The position numbers and the translations under genes are program-made. Shown in pieces: positions 52,027-62,687 of a DNA stretch of 64,000 nucleotides. The notes beneath the pieces are model-generated. The model searched no databases, was not told the origin of the DNA, and saw only the letters and a list, made by a program, of their open reading frames with translations. Source of the DNA: Muribaculaceae bacterium (GTDB taxonomy: Bacteria > Bacteroidota > Bacteroidia > Bacteroidales > Muribaculaceae); NCBI GenBank assembly GCA_022510385.1, contig JAFLTQ010000002.1, positions 1-64,000 on the forward strand. Direction: 5' to 3'. The stretch's first letter is position 1. Each line of letters opens with the position of its first letter.

Positions 52027-54633
52027 TTATTTTTTGACAATCTTCGCATCATATCCTGCTCCTTTGCTATCGTAGGCCTTAAGTAAATAAAGACCTGAAG
52101 GAAGATTATCAACTTCAACTTTATTCAGATTTCTTCTGACAGCTAACTGTTTACCTGAAACAGAATAGATCTCGACCAATTTAGGTGTCTCTCCGTTTGC
52201 AAGAATCACATTGATCTCGCTCTCAGCCGGATTAGGGGTGACAAATATTCCCTTGTTGGAGGCCTCTGTTTCAAGCCTGTTTACGGCACCCGAACCGTTA
52301 TAATGATTCACTTTTAAATTGGTTACTATGGTATCGTTATTGGCATTTATACCATAGCTGCAATATTTTGCAAGGTTATATTCCGGCATTTCCGGGGCGG
52401 CAGGCGTGCCAAGCCAGTAGTCGTTACCCATGTCCCAGTAAAAAATTCCCTGTAGGTTTTTCTCACGGGTATATTTTGCCCTTTCATACACCTGGATAGG
52501 GCCCATAAATGAATAGGTGTCGCTTGAAGAAGTCCATTTGTCTACATCCCTCTCTTCCACACTTGCCGGCACATATTCGGCCAAAGCTCCCAATCTCACG
52601 CCGGTAGCATCGCTTCCCTTTGTGCCGTTCGATGTGGTAGTGGAGTAAGATGTCATTATCTTTTTCGGGTCATAACCCAAATTCAGGAAATTATTAACAT
52701 TGTTTGTAAAATTTTTATATCCGAAATGATTCGCTTGAGGCCCATATTGCTGGAAAGTGAAACCGTCGAATTCTCCTCTCAGATCTTTCGGGAAAGCTGT
52801 GTAGCTGTTGTGTAAAGAGATACGGAATTTCTTCCCCTCAGGTAATCCCGCCTCTATCTCTTGGCATAGTTTGCCATAGTTGGTCCATTGAGTTGCATTC
52901 TCAATCCATTCGAGGTCGAGTTCCACCCCGTCATAACTTTTGGAAATCTCGGCAAGATCCGAAACAAATCTCGCTCTCTTAACCGGATCAGCAAGGATAT
53001 CTCTCCAGTTGCCGTAAGGTTCCCTTGCGGAATAATATCCTTGAACCGAAATGTAATAATTAATTCCGGCATGCCCTTCGTATGCTCCTTTCATTGTGTC
53101 TAACCAAGCATCCTGCGAGTAGTAACTGAAGCCGGGATTTTCTGACTTGTCATATTTGTAGTATGCCGCACAGTTACTCATCTCCTCTATATTACCGTTC
53201 TTATTAATTGAAGGTACTTGCACATTGGACATATGGGTTGTAGCCTGGGTAAGGGAAATGTTTTTATTCCAGAACAAAGTTTCATCCATTTTTCCCTTCA
53301 ATCCCTCTCCCACATAAATCGGAAGGTCATCATTCCCTATCGGAGTCACATCTGTCTCGGTGGTTGATGCTGCCACATCAGGCCGGATTGATTTATCATT
53401 AAGATAAAACATAATGGCTCTGATCACTGATCCTCCTGTTCCCGGTGCAACACCAACGTGCACCCATTTCCCAACCTGTATGTCCATACTTTGGCTTACA
53501 TAATCATTTCCGTTTATCCTGACAATTAGTGTCGGATTTGATGAATCATCTCCAAGTCTGAGCGATAGTCCATTCTTGCCGTCTTCACTCTCTTTTCTGA
53601 AAAGGAGGGCTCCCGGAGTCCACTCGTCAAGATATAGCCAGGTTTCGAATCCGTAGTTTCCGCCATTGTTAAGGGTTGCAGCCGGTGCTACAAGGCGCGT
53701 GGATGATTTACCGTCGAATGCTAAAACACCATCGCGACCCTCATAATTCTCAAGATATTGAGCTCCCTCTACGGTGGCATGATAATTCGGAGTCTTTGTC
53801 TCGATATGACCGTCGCTCGCGAATACATCTGCACCCAATATTATAAGATCATTGGCAAGAAGGTATTGATCACGCGGGATGGTTCTGTCGAAGAAACGTT
53901 CGTTGTTGGTATAAGCGGAATTGATCAGATAGGGCATCTTGTCATTTCCCGCTACAACTCTGCTGACACCTCCCGATAGTATTCCGTGGTTGTCATAATT
54001 CTTCCCGGAATTTTCGATACCCTTGTAATCAACAAGATTCGGACAATTTTCCTGATCCATCTTGTAATAGACAACAAGATTATCCCACATCGGACACCAT
54101 TTGTTTAGCGTATTGTTGGTGAAGTAATCAAAAGTCTTCATCTGATTGTCGAGGGCTGCGTTCCATACCCTCACCTCATCTAAAACACCGGCATATCCTC
54201 CTCCTAAAACGAAGGAATTCTCACTTTTCCCTGTTGAAGCAAGATTACCGGTTCCGGCTTCTTCTCCATTTACCAATATCGTGGCGCTACCATTGTCGCA
54301 TATCAATGTAACCTGATTCCACTCCCCGCTCTTAAGGTCGGAACTCGAAGCGGAAACCGAATTACTTCCGTTATTGAAAAGTATGTTTCCCGACTGACCC
54401 AATTTCACTGAGAAATCATTGCCGCGACTCAGAAGGGTTGCTCCCTCCTGCCATTTGTCAGGACTCATCCAGAATTGCAACGAATATGATGATAGATTGT
54501 CAAAATCCGGCATCGCGCCGCAATCTACTTTCCCGTTTTCTGAAAAACTGAGTGCACGGTTCACTACCTGCGCTTGCAAACCACCGGCACTCAACAGTAT
54601 CACTGAGGTTAAAATTAGAGATTTCTTTTTCAT
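52027..54633 (-). CDS. GH18-like endo-glycosidase with LamG domains and T9SS type A tail
   Basis: An 868-residue paralog of the downstream protein. The signal peptide (MKKKSLILTSVILLSAGGLQ) sets the start at 54633; the frame is open 28 codons upstream but that part overlaps the leader. Two LamG-like domains (about 25-165 and 300-470) precede a GH18 barrel (480-770) with YDGVELDLEWIE near 569, again Glu for the second Asp. It lacks the BIG2 domains and linker. The tail (LVEIYSVSGKQLAVRR, then LPSGLYLLKAYD) is a standard type A sorting domain. The pair may act as endo-beta-N-acetylglucosaminidases; specificity is unproven. Confidence 0.85.
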   Translation of the reverse strand: MKKKSLILTSVILLSAGGLQAQVVNRALSFSENGKVDCGAMPDFDNLSSYSLQFWMSPDKWQEGATLLSRGNDFSVKLGQSGNILFNNGSNSVSASSSDLKSGEWNQVTLICDNGSATILVNGEEAGTGNLASTGKSENSFVLGGGYAGVLDEVRVWNAALDNQMKTFDYFTNNTLNKWCPMWDNLVVYYKMDQENCPNLVDYKGIENSGKNYDNHGILSGGVSRVVAGNDKMPYLINSAYTNNERFFDRTIPRDQYLLANDLIILGADVFASDGHIETKTPNYHATVEGAQYLENYEGRDGVLAFDGKSSTRLVAPAATLNNGGNYGFETWLYLDEWTPGALLFRKESEDGKNGLSLRLGDDSSNPTLIVRINGNDYVSQSMDIQVGKWVHVGVAPGTGGSVIRAIMFYLNDKSIRPDVAASTTETDVTPIGNDDLPIYVGEGLKGKMDETLFWNKNISLTQATTHMSNVQVPSINKNGNIEEMSNCAAYYKYDKSENPGFSYYSQDAWLDTMKGAYEGHAGINYYISVQGYYSAREPYGNWRDILADPVKRARFVSDLAEISKSYDGVELDLEWIENATQWTNYGKLCQEIEAGLPEGKKFRISLHNSYTAFPKDLRGEFDGFTFQQYGPQANHFGYKNFTNNVNNFLNLGYDPKKIMTSYSTTTSNGTKGSDATGVRLGALAEYVPASVEERDVDKWTSSSDTYSFMGPIQVYERAKYTREKNLQGIFYWDMGNDYWLGTPAAPEMPEYNLAKYCSYGINANNDTIVTNLKVNHYNGSGAVNRLETEASNKGIFVTPNPAESEINVILANGETPKLVEIYSVSGKQLAVRRNLNKVEVDNLPSGLYLLKAYDSKGAGYDAKIVKK

Positions 54634-54686
54634 CTTGTCTAAGTTTAGCTTGTAATTTTTTTCTAAGTTTAGGCAAAGTTTTGGGA

Positions 54687-54714
54687 GGATTACGGATGTC
54701 ACCATCCGTAATCC
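54687..54714. promoter_or_regulatory. Perfect hairpin in the leader of the first GH18 gene
   Basis: GGATTACGGATG (54687-54698) pairs with CATCCGTAATCC (54703-54714) around TCAC. No T-run follows on either strand. It could lie in the 5' leader of the GH18 gene (ATG at 54633) or end the transcript of the upstream gene. Confidence 0.55.
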
Positions 54715-54779
54715 CATTGAATTTAAAGCATTCTGCTTATTGGATTGCTATCTCCCCATCCCGGGGAAATAGAGGTCTT

Positions 54780-56513
54780 TTACATAATCACTTTGCTGAC
54801 CTTATCTCCTTGAACCTTAATATAAATCCCTTTTTCAGGATTGGCAATCTTCATACCTTGCAGATTATAATACTCTACGGGTGCATTTACATCCGTCTCA
54901 ATTCCTTCTACAGCTGATGTATCAGCGTTAGCCATAAATTTAATATTATCTACTGTAATTGTCTGACCCGCATTTCCTCCATAATATACTTCCATCACGA
55001 GGTTTCCTTCTTCAATGATGGCATTGCTGATATAATGAAGGTCTCCGGCGTTGTTCTTGTTAGCCTTGGCAGCAGTTGCTCCCTCGGCATCTGAAGTAAG
55101 ACGGATAACTATAATGGGTGCTTCCGTATCAGCTTTTGTTGCAACACCACCACCTGATACATTGCAAGAGAAGTTATATTTTTGTCCCTTTTCAACTTCT
55201 ATATCAGTCTGGATTCTTACAACGCCATGATGTAATTCCTCACCAAGATCTACAGGTGCTTCGATAACTATTGAATTGTCATCTACCGTTACTGTGTTTG
55301 GAGGTAGCTCTACATTCTTTTTGCCATCAAAATATGTATCAGCTTTTGCTGTTCCGCCTACCCAGCTATTCTTTACTTCTTCAGACTCTGTGAAGCCTTT
55401 AAAGTCTTCATCTTTGATAATTTCACCGGCAGCAGCCTCATTTTTATCTAAAGCTTCCTCATTCGGTTCTTCAACATCTCCATCTAAATCATCATCATTC
55501 GGGTCTTCAGCCGGAGTGTAATCATTCCAAGTTATTCTATAAGGATCTGAAATTTCATTTCCGGGATGTTGAACAGCTACATTATGCCCACAATAATAAA
55601 CTTCAACATTTCTAATCAAGATGGCTGATTTATTCAAGGCTCCTCCAAGAAGATGCATCTTCAAATTACCATAGGCAGCCTCAGCCTCTTCTCGAGTAAA
55701 ATCAAATTCATATACTGCCCATCTGAAGGGATTCCATGAATTTGGAACAACATCGCCTGTTTCTTTAGCATCTTTCACGAAATCATTTTGATATTGCCTG
55801 AATAAACTGCTGTTGATCTTGCTGTCTTGTTGTGATCCTTTTAATTCGTTATTACCATTCATTCTATAAATACCGGAAAATATATTGGCATCGCCGGGAT
55901 TATAGATATTCATTTCAACTCTTACCCTGACGGTAGCTGCTGCTCCTTCCCAACTAAGGGGTTGATCGGCTATTGCCTTGTCTAATACCCAAAAAAATTG
56001 AGTAACATCACCAGCTGCATCGGACGCCTTTGGTATGTTAGGTTTTTCGTCAAGTTCAAAATCATCTTTGAATTCCTCATAAAGATAGTCCGCGAAAGTG
56101 GAATTATTTCCATTTATTACTAATGCTTTGCCTATTTCTCCCCCGAAATCAAAAATTGACATTCCCTCTTTCAGAATACCCTGATTTGTTGCATTATTAT
56201 GGGCAAAAGCGCCTCCTAAAACAATAATACCATCTTGATATTCAGGATGTGCATCATAATCAACATTATCCTTAATCCAGTTTGCTCCCAAGTTAGCAGC
56301 TCCGGATGCTTTCAAATCCGGGAATAAAGCTTCTTTGAAGTTCTCATTTGTTAATTCCGTATTCCAGAATCTGAAATTCTTTTGAGTCATGTCGGTAAAA
56401 TACTCGGGATCCGGCGCTACCTTACTCGCAGATGGGAATAGATCCTCATAGCTTTCTGCCCAGGCACAGGTCGTTACAGCTATGGCTGCAAGGGTTAGTA
56501 AAAATTTTTTCAT
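54780..56513 (-). CDS. Secreted protein of unknown function with C-terminal sorting tail
   Basis: A 577-residue exported protein. The signal peptide is 1-19 (AVTTCAWA). The N-terminal domain (25-310) contains GIIVLGGAFAHNN and IFDFGGEIGKALVING, shared in form with the next gene. An acidic linker (about 330-365) rich in Asp/Glu/Pro separates it from a second beta-sandwich-like domain (370-530, with HHGVVRIQTDIEVEKGQKY), which resembles carbohydrate-binding jelly rolls. The tail has VEYYNLQGMKIANPEKG. Not recognised as a named family. Close to a GH18/SusCD locus it may bind glycans, but this is inference. Confidence 0.75.
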   Translation of the reverse strand: MKKFLLTLAAIAVTTCAWAESYEDLFPSASKVAPDPEYFTDMTQKNFRFWNTELTNENFKEALFPDLKASGAANLGANWIKDNVDYDAHPEYQDGIIVLGGAFAHNNATNQGILKEGMSIFDFGGEIGKALVINGNNSTFADYLYEEFKDDFELDEKPNIPKASDAAGDVTQFFWVLDKAIADQPLSWEGAAATVRVRVEMNIYNPGDANIFSGIYRMNGNNELKGSQQDSKINSSLFRQYQNDFVKDAKETGDVVPNSWNPFRWAVYEFDFTREEAEAAYGNLKMHLLGGALNKSAILIRNVEVYYCGHNVAVQHPGNEISDPYRITWNDYTPAEDPNDDDLDGDVEEPNEEALDKNEAAAGEIIKDEDFKGFTESEEVKNSWVGGTAKADTYFDGKKNVELPPNTVTVDDNSIVIEAPVDLGEELHHGVVRIQTDIEVEKGQKYNFSCNVSGGGVATKADTEAPIIVIRLTSDAEGATAAKANKNNAGDLHYISNAIIEEGNLVMEVYYGGNAGQTITVDNIKFMANADTSAVEGIETDVNAPVEYYNLQGMKIANPEKGIYIKVQGDKVSKVIM

Positions 56514-56632
56514 GTGTTTTCAGTTATGTGGTTTTAGGATTAAGAAACTTTTGAACCAAGTTTCTAATTGATTCAGACTTCAGGACCGTTTCCTTAATAA
56601 ACGGCATGATGCCTGTAATATTATAAAAAATT

Positions 56633-56670
56633 TTAAGGGTGTGCCTCCCTTAAGAATGGCACACCCTTAA
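56633..56670 (-). terminator. Terminator after the 366-residue secreted-protein gene
   Basis: On the minus strand TTAAGGGTGTGCC pairs with GGCACACCCTTAA, followed by AATTTTTTAT. It separates the two paralogous secreted-protein genes into different transcripts. Confidence 0.85.
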
Positions 56671-56676
56671 GTCTTT

Positions 56677-57777
56677 TTAGCGAACAACTGTTTTCTTAGC
56701 TACCTTACCCTGCTTGATGATGTACATGCCTCCCTTTTCAGGATTTGCTACCTTTACACCCTGGAGGTTGTAGTATTCAACCGGTGCATTCAAGTCGATA
56801 CCGATAGAGTCAACACCACCTGTGTCGCTGCTCGGATTCTGAAGATCCTGTTTCAAAGTAACTTCTTCAATTAAAGCTTTTGAAAGATATTCAGGTTCTC
56901 CTGATGAAAAATGAGTGAATGAAATATTTTTGAAGAACATTGCAGATTCTTTGGTCGCTTGATTTGCGGTGAAGAACATTTTGATACGAACAGGGGTATA
57001 TGATACTCCGGCATCTGCAGCTGTAGCGGTAAAATCATAGGTCAATGAAATCCATTTTTCCGGATCCCAGTCTCCGGAGTCTTCCATGCATATATCATTA
57101 TTTATGTCGGTTCCCGGCATGAGATCTTGAGTGTATTTTGTTCCATCCCATTCACTTTGGTTGTTGTTTTGGTTTCCTCTCATACCAAAGCTTTGGATAA
57201 ACTGATTTCCTGAGAAATTATTATTATAAATATTAAAAAGGAAATTTACACGAATAAAACCATCAGTAGGAGTATTTTTCGGATCTGTGAAAAAGTTTAC
57301 CTGACCACCTCCAAATTGGTTAGTAATAATTTTTAGATTACTCCATTCATCGGCACGATTGGGAGCATAATTATTAAGAACATCTGCAATATCACAATCT
57401 TTAGTAATGAAACAACCAACTCTACCGATTTCTCCACCGAAATCTATATAGTTCCAACATTCCATAAAATCATCCCATTGTGCAGCAGTCATACCACCGC
57501 CGGATCCGATCAACACAAGACCATCATTCCAGTTTTCATCTCCCTTTATAGCTGTCCAAATATCAGCAGCGGCTATATTAGGATTGGTTGTAAGTTCGTA
57601 TGCTTCATTACCGTTCTGCAACGTAGTTATGCCACCAACATAGCGACTCAATGGCAGTTCAACTCCGGGATTTCCAACTTTGTAATTGGCGGGAGTAATG
57701 TCTGTCCCTTCCTGTGCGAATGCGCCCACTGTTGCGAGAAGCGCCATTCCAAGTAGTAATTGTTTTTTCATAAGCAT
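56677..57777 (-). CDS. Secreted protein of unknown function, paralog of the 54.8 kb protein
   Basis: A 366-residue exported protein (364 if the second ATG at 57771 is used). The signal peptide ends at GAFAQ. The domain at about 25-310 has GLVLIGSGGGMTAA and YIDFGGEIGRVGCF, the same pattern as GIIVLGG and FDFGGEIGKA in the neighbouring protein, plus an Asn/Gln-rich stretch (RGNQNNNQSEWDG). The second domain and acidic linker of the neighbour are absent. The tail is VEYYNLQGVKVANPEKGG with a basic end. Function not known. Confidence 0.75.
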   Translation of the reverse strand: MLMKKQLLLGMALLATVGAFAQEGTDITPANYKVGNPGVELPLSRYVGGITTLQNGNEAYELTTNPNIAAADIWTAIKGDENWNDGLVLIGSGGGMTAAQWDDFMECWNYIDFGGEIGRVGCFITKDCDIADVLNNYAPNRADEWSNLKIITNQFGGGQVNFFTDPKNTPTDGFIRVNFLFNIYNNNFSGNQFIQSFGMRGNQNNNQSEWDGTKYTQDLMPGTDINNDICMEDSGDWDPEKWISLTYDFTATAADAGVSYTPVRIKMFFTANQATKESAMFFKNISFTHFSSGEPEYLSKALIEEVTLKQDLQNPSSDTGGVDSIGIDLNAPVEYYNLQGVKVANPEKGGMYIIKQGKVAKKTVVR

Positions 57778-57925
57778 TTTTTATGGTTAAATATTTAGAT
57801 TGAGTTTTTTTATTTCAAAATATTTTCAAAATATTCGTATCTTTACTTTCTTTTTGTTCAATTTTTATCTTTTTTATCTTCCAAAGGAACTATTGCGTGG
57901 GGAGCTTTTCTTTTCCTTTGCGATA

Positions 57926-57933
57926 CAAAATTA
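57926..57933 (-). promoter_or_regulatory. Probable -7 element of the 366-residue protein gene
   Basis: On the minus strand TAATTTTG matches TAnnTTTG. The nearest TTTG is 24 bases upstream, longer than usual, so the promoter is only partly supported. Confidence 0.45.
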
Positions 57934-58525
57934 GAAATTTCCAAAATTGTAAATGTTCAAATTTCTTTTTTATATTTCCATTTTTATCCATTTGTCCCAT
58001 TTTAGACTAAATTTATTTCCAATATTTAACAGATCTGTGCATAATTTTGGTAAAAACCAATAAAAATCGCACAATTTATAACTTTAACCCGTAAAATCCC
58101 CTCAAAATCCCCTTAACGGGCTTTAAACGGGCGCAACTTTTCCAAAGTTCCCGAAAAAACGGGCGGAACTTTTCCAAAGTTCCCTATAAAAAAATTGGAA
58201 TTAAAGGTTTTAAGAAAAAATCCTTCCCGTTAACGGGCGCCACTTTTCCAAAACTCCCGAAAAATGGGTGGAACTTTTCCCAAAGTTCCCTATAAAAAAT
58301 GGAATTAAAGGATTTAAGAAAAAATCCTTCCCGTTAATGGGTGGAACTTTTCCAAAGTTCCCATATAAAATTATGCTTTTTCTGAGTGTTTTGACCGCTC
58401 AGAAAACTGAGCGGATACAAGTTAGAAAATAACAGCCCTCCGGGAGGGATGCGGCCTGCCGCGTCCGCCGCGCTCAAGGGTTGGATATTTTACGGATTTT
58501 TGCGGATTTTCACACCCTCCACATT

Positions 58526-58557
58526 TTTGGATATTATGGTTATTTTATCTAATTTTG
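58526..58557 (+). promoter_or_regulatory. Consensus promoter in repeat copy 1
   Basis: TTTG (58526-58529), a 20-base spacer and TAATTTTG (58550-58557). A perfect match lying inside a repeat block, 650 bases from the next plus-strand gene. Confidence 0.7.
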
Positions 58558-58933
58558 ACTTATCAAACCCTACACTCTAAAAAAGCTTCGAAAAGGCTTA
58601 ATATAAACGGGCGGAACTTTTCCTAAGTTCCCAATAAACGGGTGGAACTTTTCCTAAGTTCCCATATAAAAAAATTGGAATTAAAGGATTTAAGAAAAAA
58701 TCCTTCCCGTTTCCGGGCGCCCCTTTTCCAAAGTTCCCAACAAATGGGTGGAACTTTTCCAAAGTTCCCATATAAAATTATGCTTTTTCTGAATTGTTTT
58801 GACTGCTCAGAGGACTGAGCGGATACAAGTTAGAGAATAACAGGCCACCGGTAGTGCCGGGGACTTCCGTGTCCGCCGCTCTCAAGGGTTGGATATTTTA
58901 CGGATTTTTGCGGATTTTCATACCCTCCACATT

Positions 58934-58965
58934 TTTGGAGATTATGGTTATTTTATCTAATTTTG
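58934..58965 (+). promoter_or_regulatory. Consensus promoter in repeat copy 2
   Basis: TTTG (58934-58937), a 20-base spacer and TAATTTTG (58958-58965), with the same flanks as copy 1. It is the best promoter candidate for the secreted-protein gene at 59208 and would give a leader of about 240 bases made of repeats. Confidence 0.7.
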
Positions 58966-59207
58966 ACTTATCAAACCCGGCACTCTAAAAAAGCTTCGTA
59001 AAGGCCTGCAGCCTGAGGAGCGAAAGGAGTAGTGAGTTGTAAGTTGTGAGTTGTGAGTTGTGACGGAGCGACCGGGAATGGGAAGAACTTTTCCAAAGTT
59101 CTTAAACATAAAGGATTTAAGAAAAATCCTTCCCGTTAACGGGCGGAACTTTTCCAAAGTTCCTATTGACAGGACACAAATAAACCAAAATAAATCAAAT
59201 AAAGCCT

Positions 59208-60524
59208 ATGAAAAAATTTTTACTCTCAATTGCTGTAGCTGCAACCCTTGGTTTGACAGCCAATGCAACAAAGGTTACCTTCGACTTTGTTACTGAATCT
59301 TATGGTCTTGAAAGAAAACAAGGCTCCGTGCAAGATGGTTTTCTTAACCCCGGAACAGAAATAAAATCCGGTGCAGTAACTATAACATTTAATGGTAACG
59401 AAGTTACCAGCAATTCCGGGCCTTGGCGCCTTTGGACAGATGGGTTGCGTGCTTATTACAAACAATCCCCTTCTTTTACTGTATCAGTTGACGGGTACAA
59501 TGTGACCGGAGTTGAATGGACATATGCTCAAAGCGGTATTGAATTTGCACTTAAAGGCTCTGACAAAGCTATTAAAGCATGGGGTGGTAACGAACAGACT
59601 GTTACTTTTGAGTGTATCGGTGGATCTGCAAATAGAGCCTTTACTCAGCTTGTGGTTTATTATGACCAAACTTTTACACCTGAAGAGCAAGTAACACCCG
59701 AAGCTCCTGAAGGTACGATAAATGTTGCAAGTGCTCTTCAATTAATGTCTGAAGGATATGAAGGAGCAGCTACGGTAGAAGGTTATGTTATTTCAATAAC
59801 TGAAGTTAGCCTTGACTATGGCAATGCAACATATACAATCGCAGACAAAGTCGATGACACAAGCGGACTGTTAGTATTTAGAGGTAAAGGGTTAAACGGA
59901 GCTTCTATAACTTCTCAATATGATATCGAGGTTGGAGGTTTTGCTGTCGTAACCGGAGAACTTGTAAATTACAGTGGCACTTATGAGTTTACTCAAGGAA
60001 GCTCATTAGTGGAATATACTGCTCCTGCAAATTCACAAAAGCCTGAAAATCCTACTCCCGAACCTGAAGTTGAAGAATGGAACGTAGCTCAAGCTCTTGC
60101 ACAAATTAAAGAGGGATTTACCGGTAACGCTATTGTTACTGGCATTATTTCAGATATAAGTGAAATAAGCACTCAATATGGCAATGCTACTTATACTATT
60201 AAGGATGCTTTAACTGACACTGAAGGTCTGTTAGTTTATCGCGGTTATTATCTCGAAGGAGAAAAATTCACATCAGAAGATCAGTTGACAGTTGGAGATA
60301 CAGTTAAGGTTTCAGGAAAACTTGTTGACTATAACGGTACTTTAGAGTTTACAACCGGAAGTTCAATTCTTTCAGTCACTCCCGCCGGCATCGAGGGTAT
60401 CGCTGCCGACAATGCTCCTGCCGTTTACTACAACCTGCAAGGCGTAAGGGTAAATAACCCTGAAAAAGGTGGTCTCTACATCATCCGTCAGGGCAATAAA
60501 TCTGTAAAGGCTATCATCCGCTAA
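59208..60524 (+). CDS. Secreted OB-fold-repeat protein with C-terminal sorting tail (paralog)
   Basis: A 438-residue exported protein. Signal peptide 1-20 (LSIAVAATLGLTANA). The N-terminal beta domain (21-150) is followed by two similar OB-fold modules (about 165-270 and 290-390), each with the pattern of an AxAL(Q/A) helix, EGYVISI, YGNATYTIAD, LLVFRGKGLNG, then a VxGxLVxYxGT strand. The tail is AVYYNLQGVRVNNPEKGG with a basic end, nearly identical to that of the 22.5 kb protein. The function is unknown. It lies downstream of the repeat-borne promoters. Confidence 0.75.
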   Translation: MKKFLLSIAVAATLGLTANATKVTFDFVTESYGLERKQGSVQDGFLNPGTEIKSGAVTITFNGNEVTSNSGPWRLWTDGLRAYYKQSPSFTVSVDGYNVTGVEWTYAQSGIEFALKGSDKAIKAWGGNEQTVTFECIGGSANRAFTQLVVYYDQTFTPEEQVTPEAPEGTINVASALQLMSEGYEGAATVEGYVISITEVSLDYGNATYTIADKVDDTSGLLVFRGKGLNGASITSQYDIEVGGFAVVTGELVNYSGTYEFTQGSSLVEYTAPANSQKPENPTPEPEVEEWNVAQALAQIKEGFTGNAIVTGIISDISEISTQYGNATYTIKDALTDTEGLLVYRGYYLEGEKFTSEDQLTVGDTVKVSGKLVDYNGTLEFTTGSSILSVTPAGIEGIAADNAPAVYYNLQGVRVNNPEKGGLYIIRQGNKSVKAIIR

Positions 60525-60565
60525 TTCAATCCGGAAATCCAACGATTTCCTAAACAAATAGTCTC

Positions 60566-60609
60566 AAAAAAATGAGGGATGTATCGAAATCGATACATCC
60601 CCCTTTTTT
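60566..60609. terminator. Bidirectional terminator between the secreted-protein gene and groEL
   Basis: GGGATGTATCG pairs with CGATACATCCC around AAAT. It is flanked by AAAAAA on the left and TTTTTT on the right, so it can end the converging transcripts from both sides. Confidence 0.92.
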
Positions 60610-60629
60610 AGCCTAATATCTTGTTGGAA

Positions 60630-62267
<1,638 letters not shown>

Positions 62268-62321
62268 CTATTTGGTTTTTGACACCTTTTATCCTAATAA
62301 TTCGGTGATGATTTATATTCT

Positions 62322-62594
62322 TTATCCGACAATAGCAAGAACGTCGCTCTGACGCATGATCAGATATTTCTCTCCTTCGAATTCGATCTCTGTGCCGGCA
62401 TATTTACCGAAGAGAACCTTATCGCCCTCTTTGAGAACCATAGCCTCATCTTTTGTGCCGTTGCCTACTGCAAGCACTTCGCCACGAAGCGGTTTCTCCT
62501 TTGCTGAGTCGGGGATGATAATTCCGCTCATTGTTACTTCCTCTGCCGCTGTCGGCTTAATCAGAACTCGATCTGCAAGTGGTTTTAAATTCAT
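62322..62594 (-). CDS. groES: 10-kDa co-chaperonin GroES
   Basis: The lid of the GroEL chamber. It has 90 residues, with [12 protein letters not shown] at the start, the mobile-loop region [18 protein letters not shown] and the end [14 protein letters not shown]. It is first in the groES-groEL operon. A -7 element TAAGTTTG (62630-62623, minus strand) lies 29 bases upstream. No CIRCE operator is visible. Confidence 0.98.
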   Translation of the reverse strand: MNLKPLADRVLIKPTAAEEVTMSGIIIPDSAKEKPLRGEVLAVGNGTKDEAMVLKEGDKVLFGKYAGTEIEFEGEKYLIMRQSDVLAIVG

Positions 62595-62622
62595 AATTCG
62601 TTTTATTTTTAATTGATTTTTT

Positions 62623-62630
62623 CAAACTTA
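62623..62630 (-). promoter_or_regulatory. -7 element of the groESL operon
   Basis: On the minus strand TAAGTTTG fits TAnnTTTG. No TTTG lies 19-21 bases further upstream, so the -33 side is unsupported. Confidence 0.5.
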
Positions 62631-62687
62631 AGGGAAAGCCATGCTCTCCCCTATTTTTATTTTACAAATCCTGTGCCAATCTCCTCC

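Larger units (their letters stand above)
57962..59207. repeat. 1.2-kb non-coding repeat region with a duplicated block
   Basis: No gene. From about 58105 there are many copies of the two-hairpin unit (GGAACTTTTCCAAAGTTCC and GGATTTAAGAAAAAATCC). A block at about 58100-58600 is repeated at 58607-59007. The matching cores (58338 and 58745 onward) are offset by 407-408 bases. Each copy has a CCGCTCAG hairpin (58395-58414 in the first), a decayed GGACGCG-type element and a promoter. A heptamer array (59028-59063) and a final two-hairpin unit (59072-59163) precede the next gene. Confidence 0.85.
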
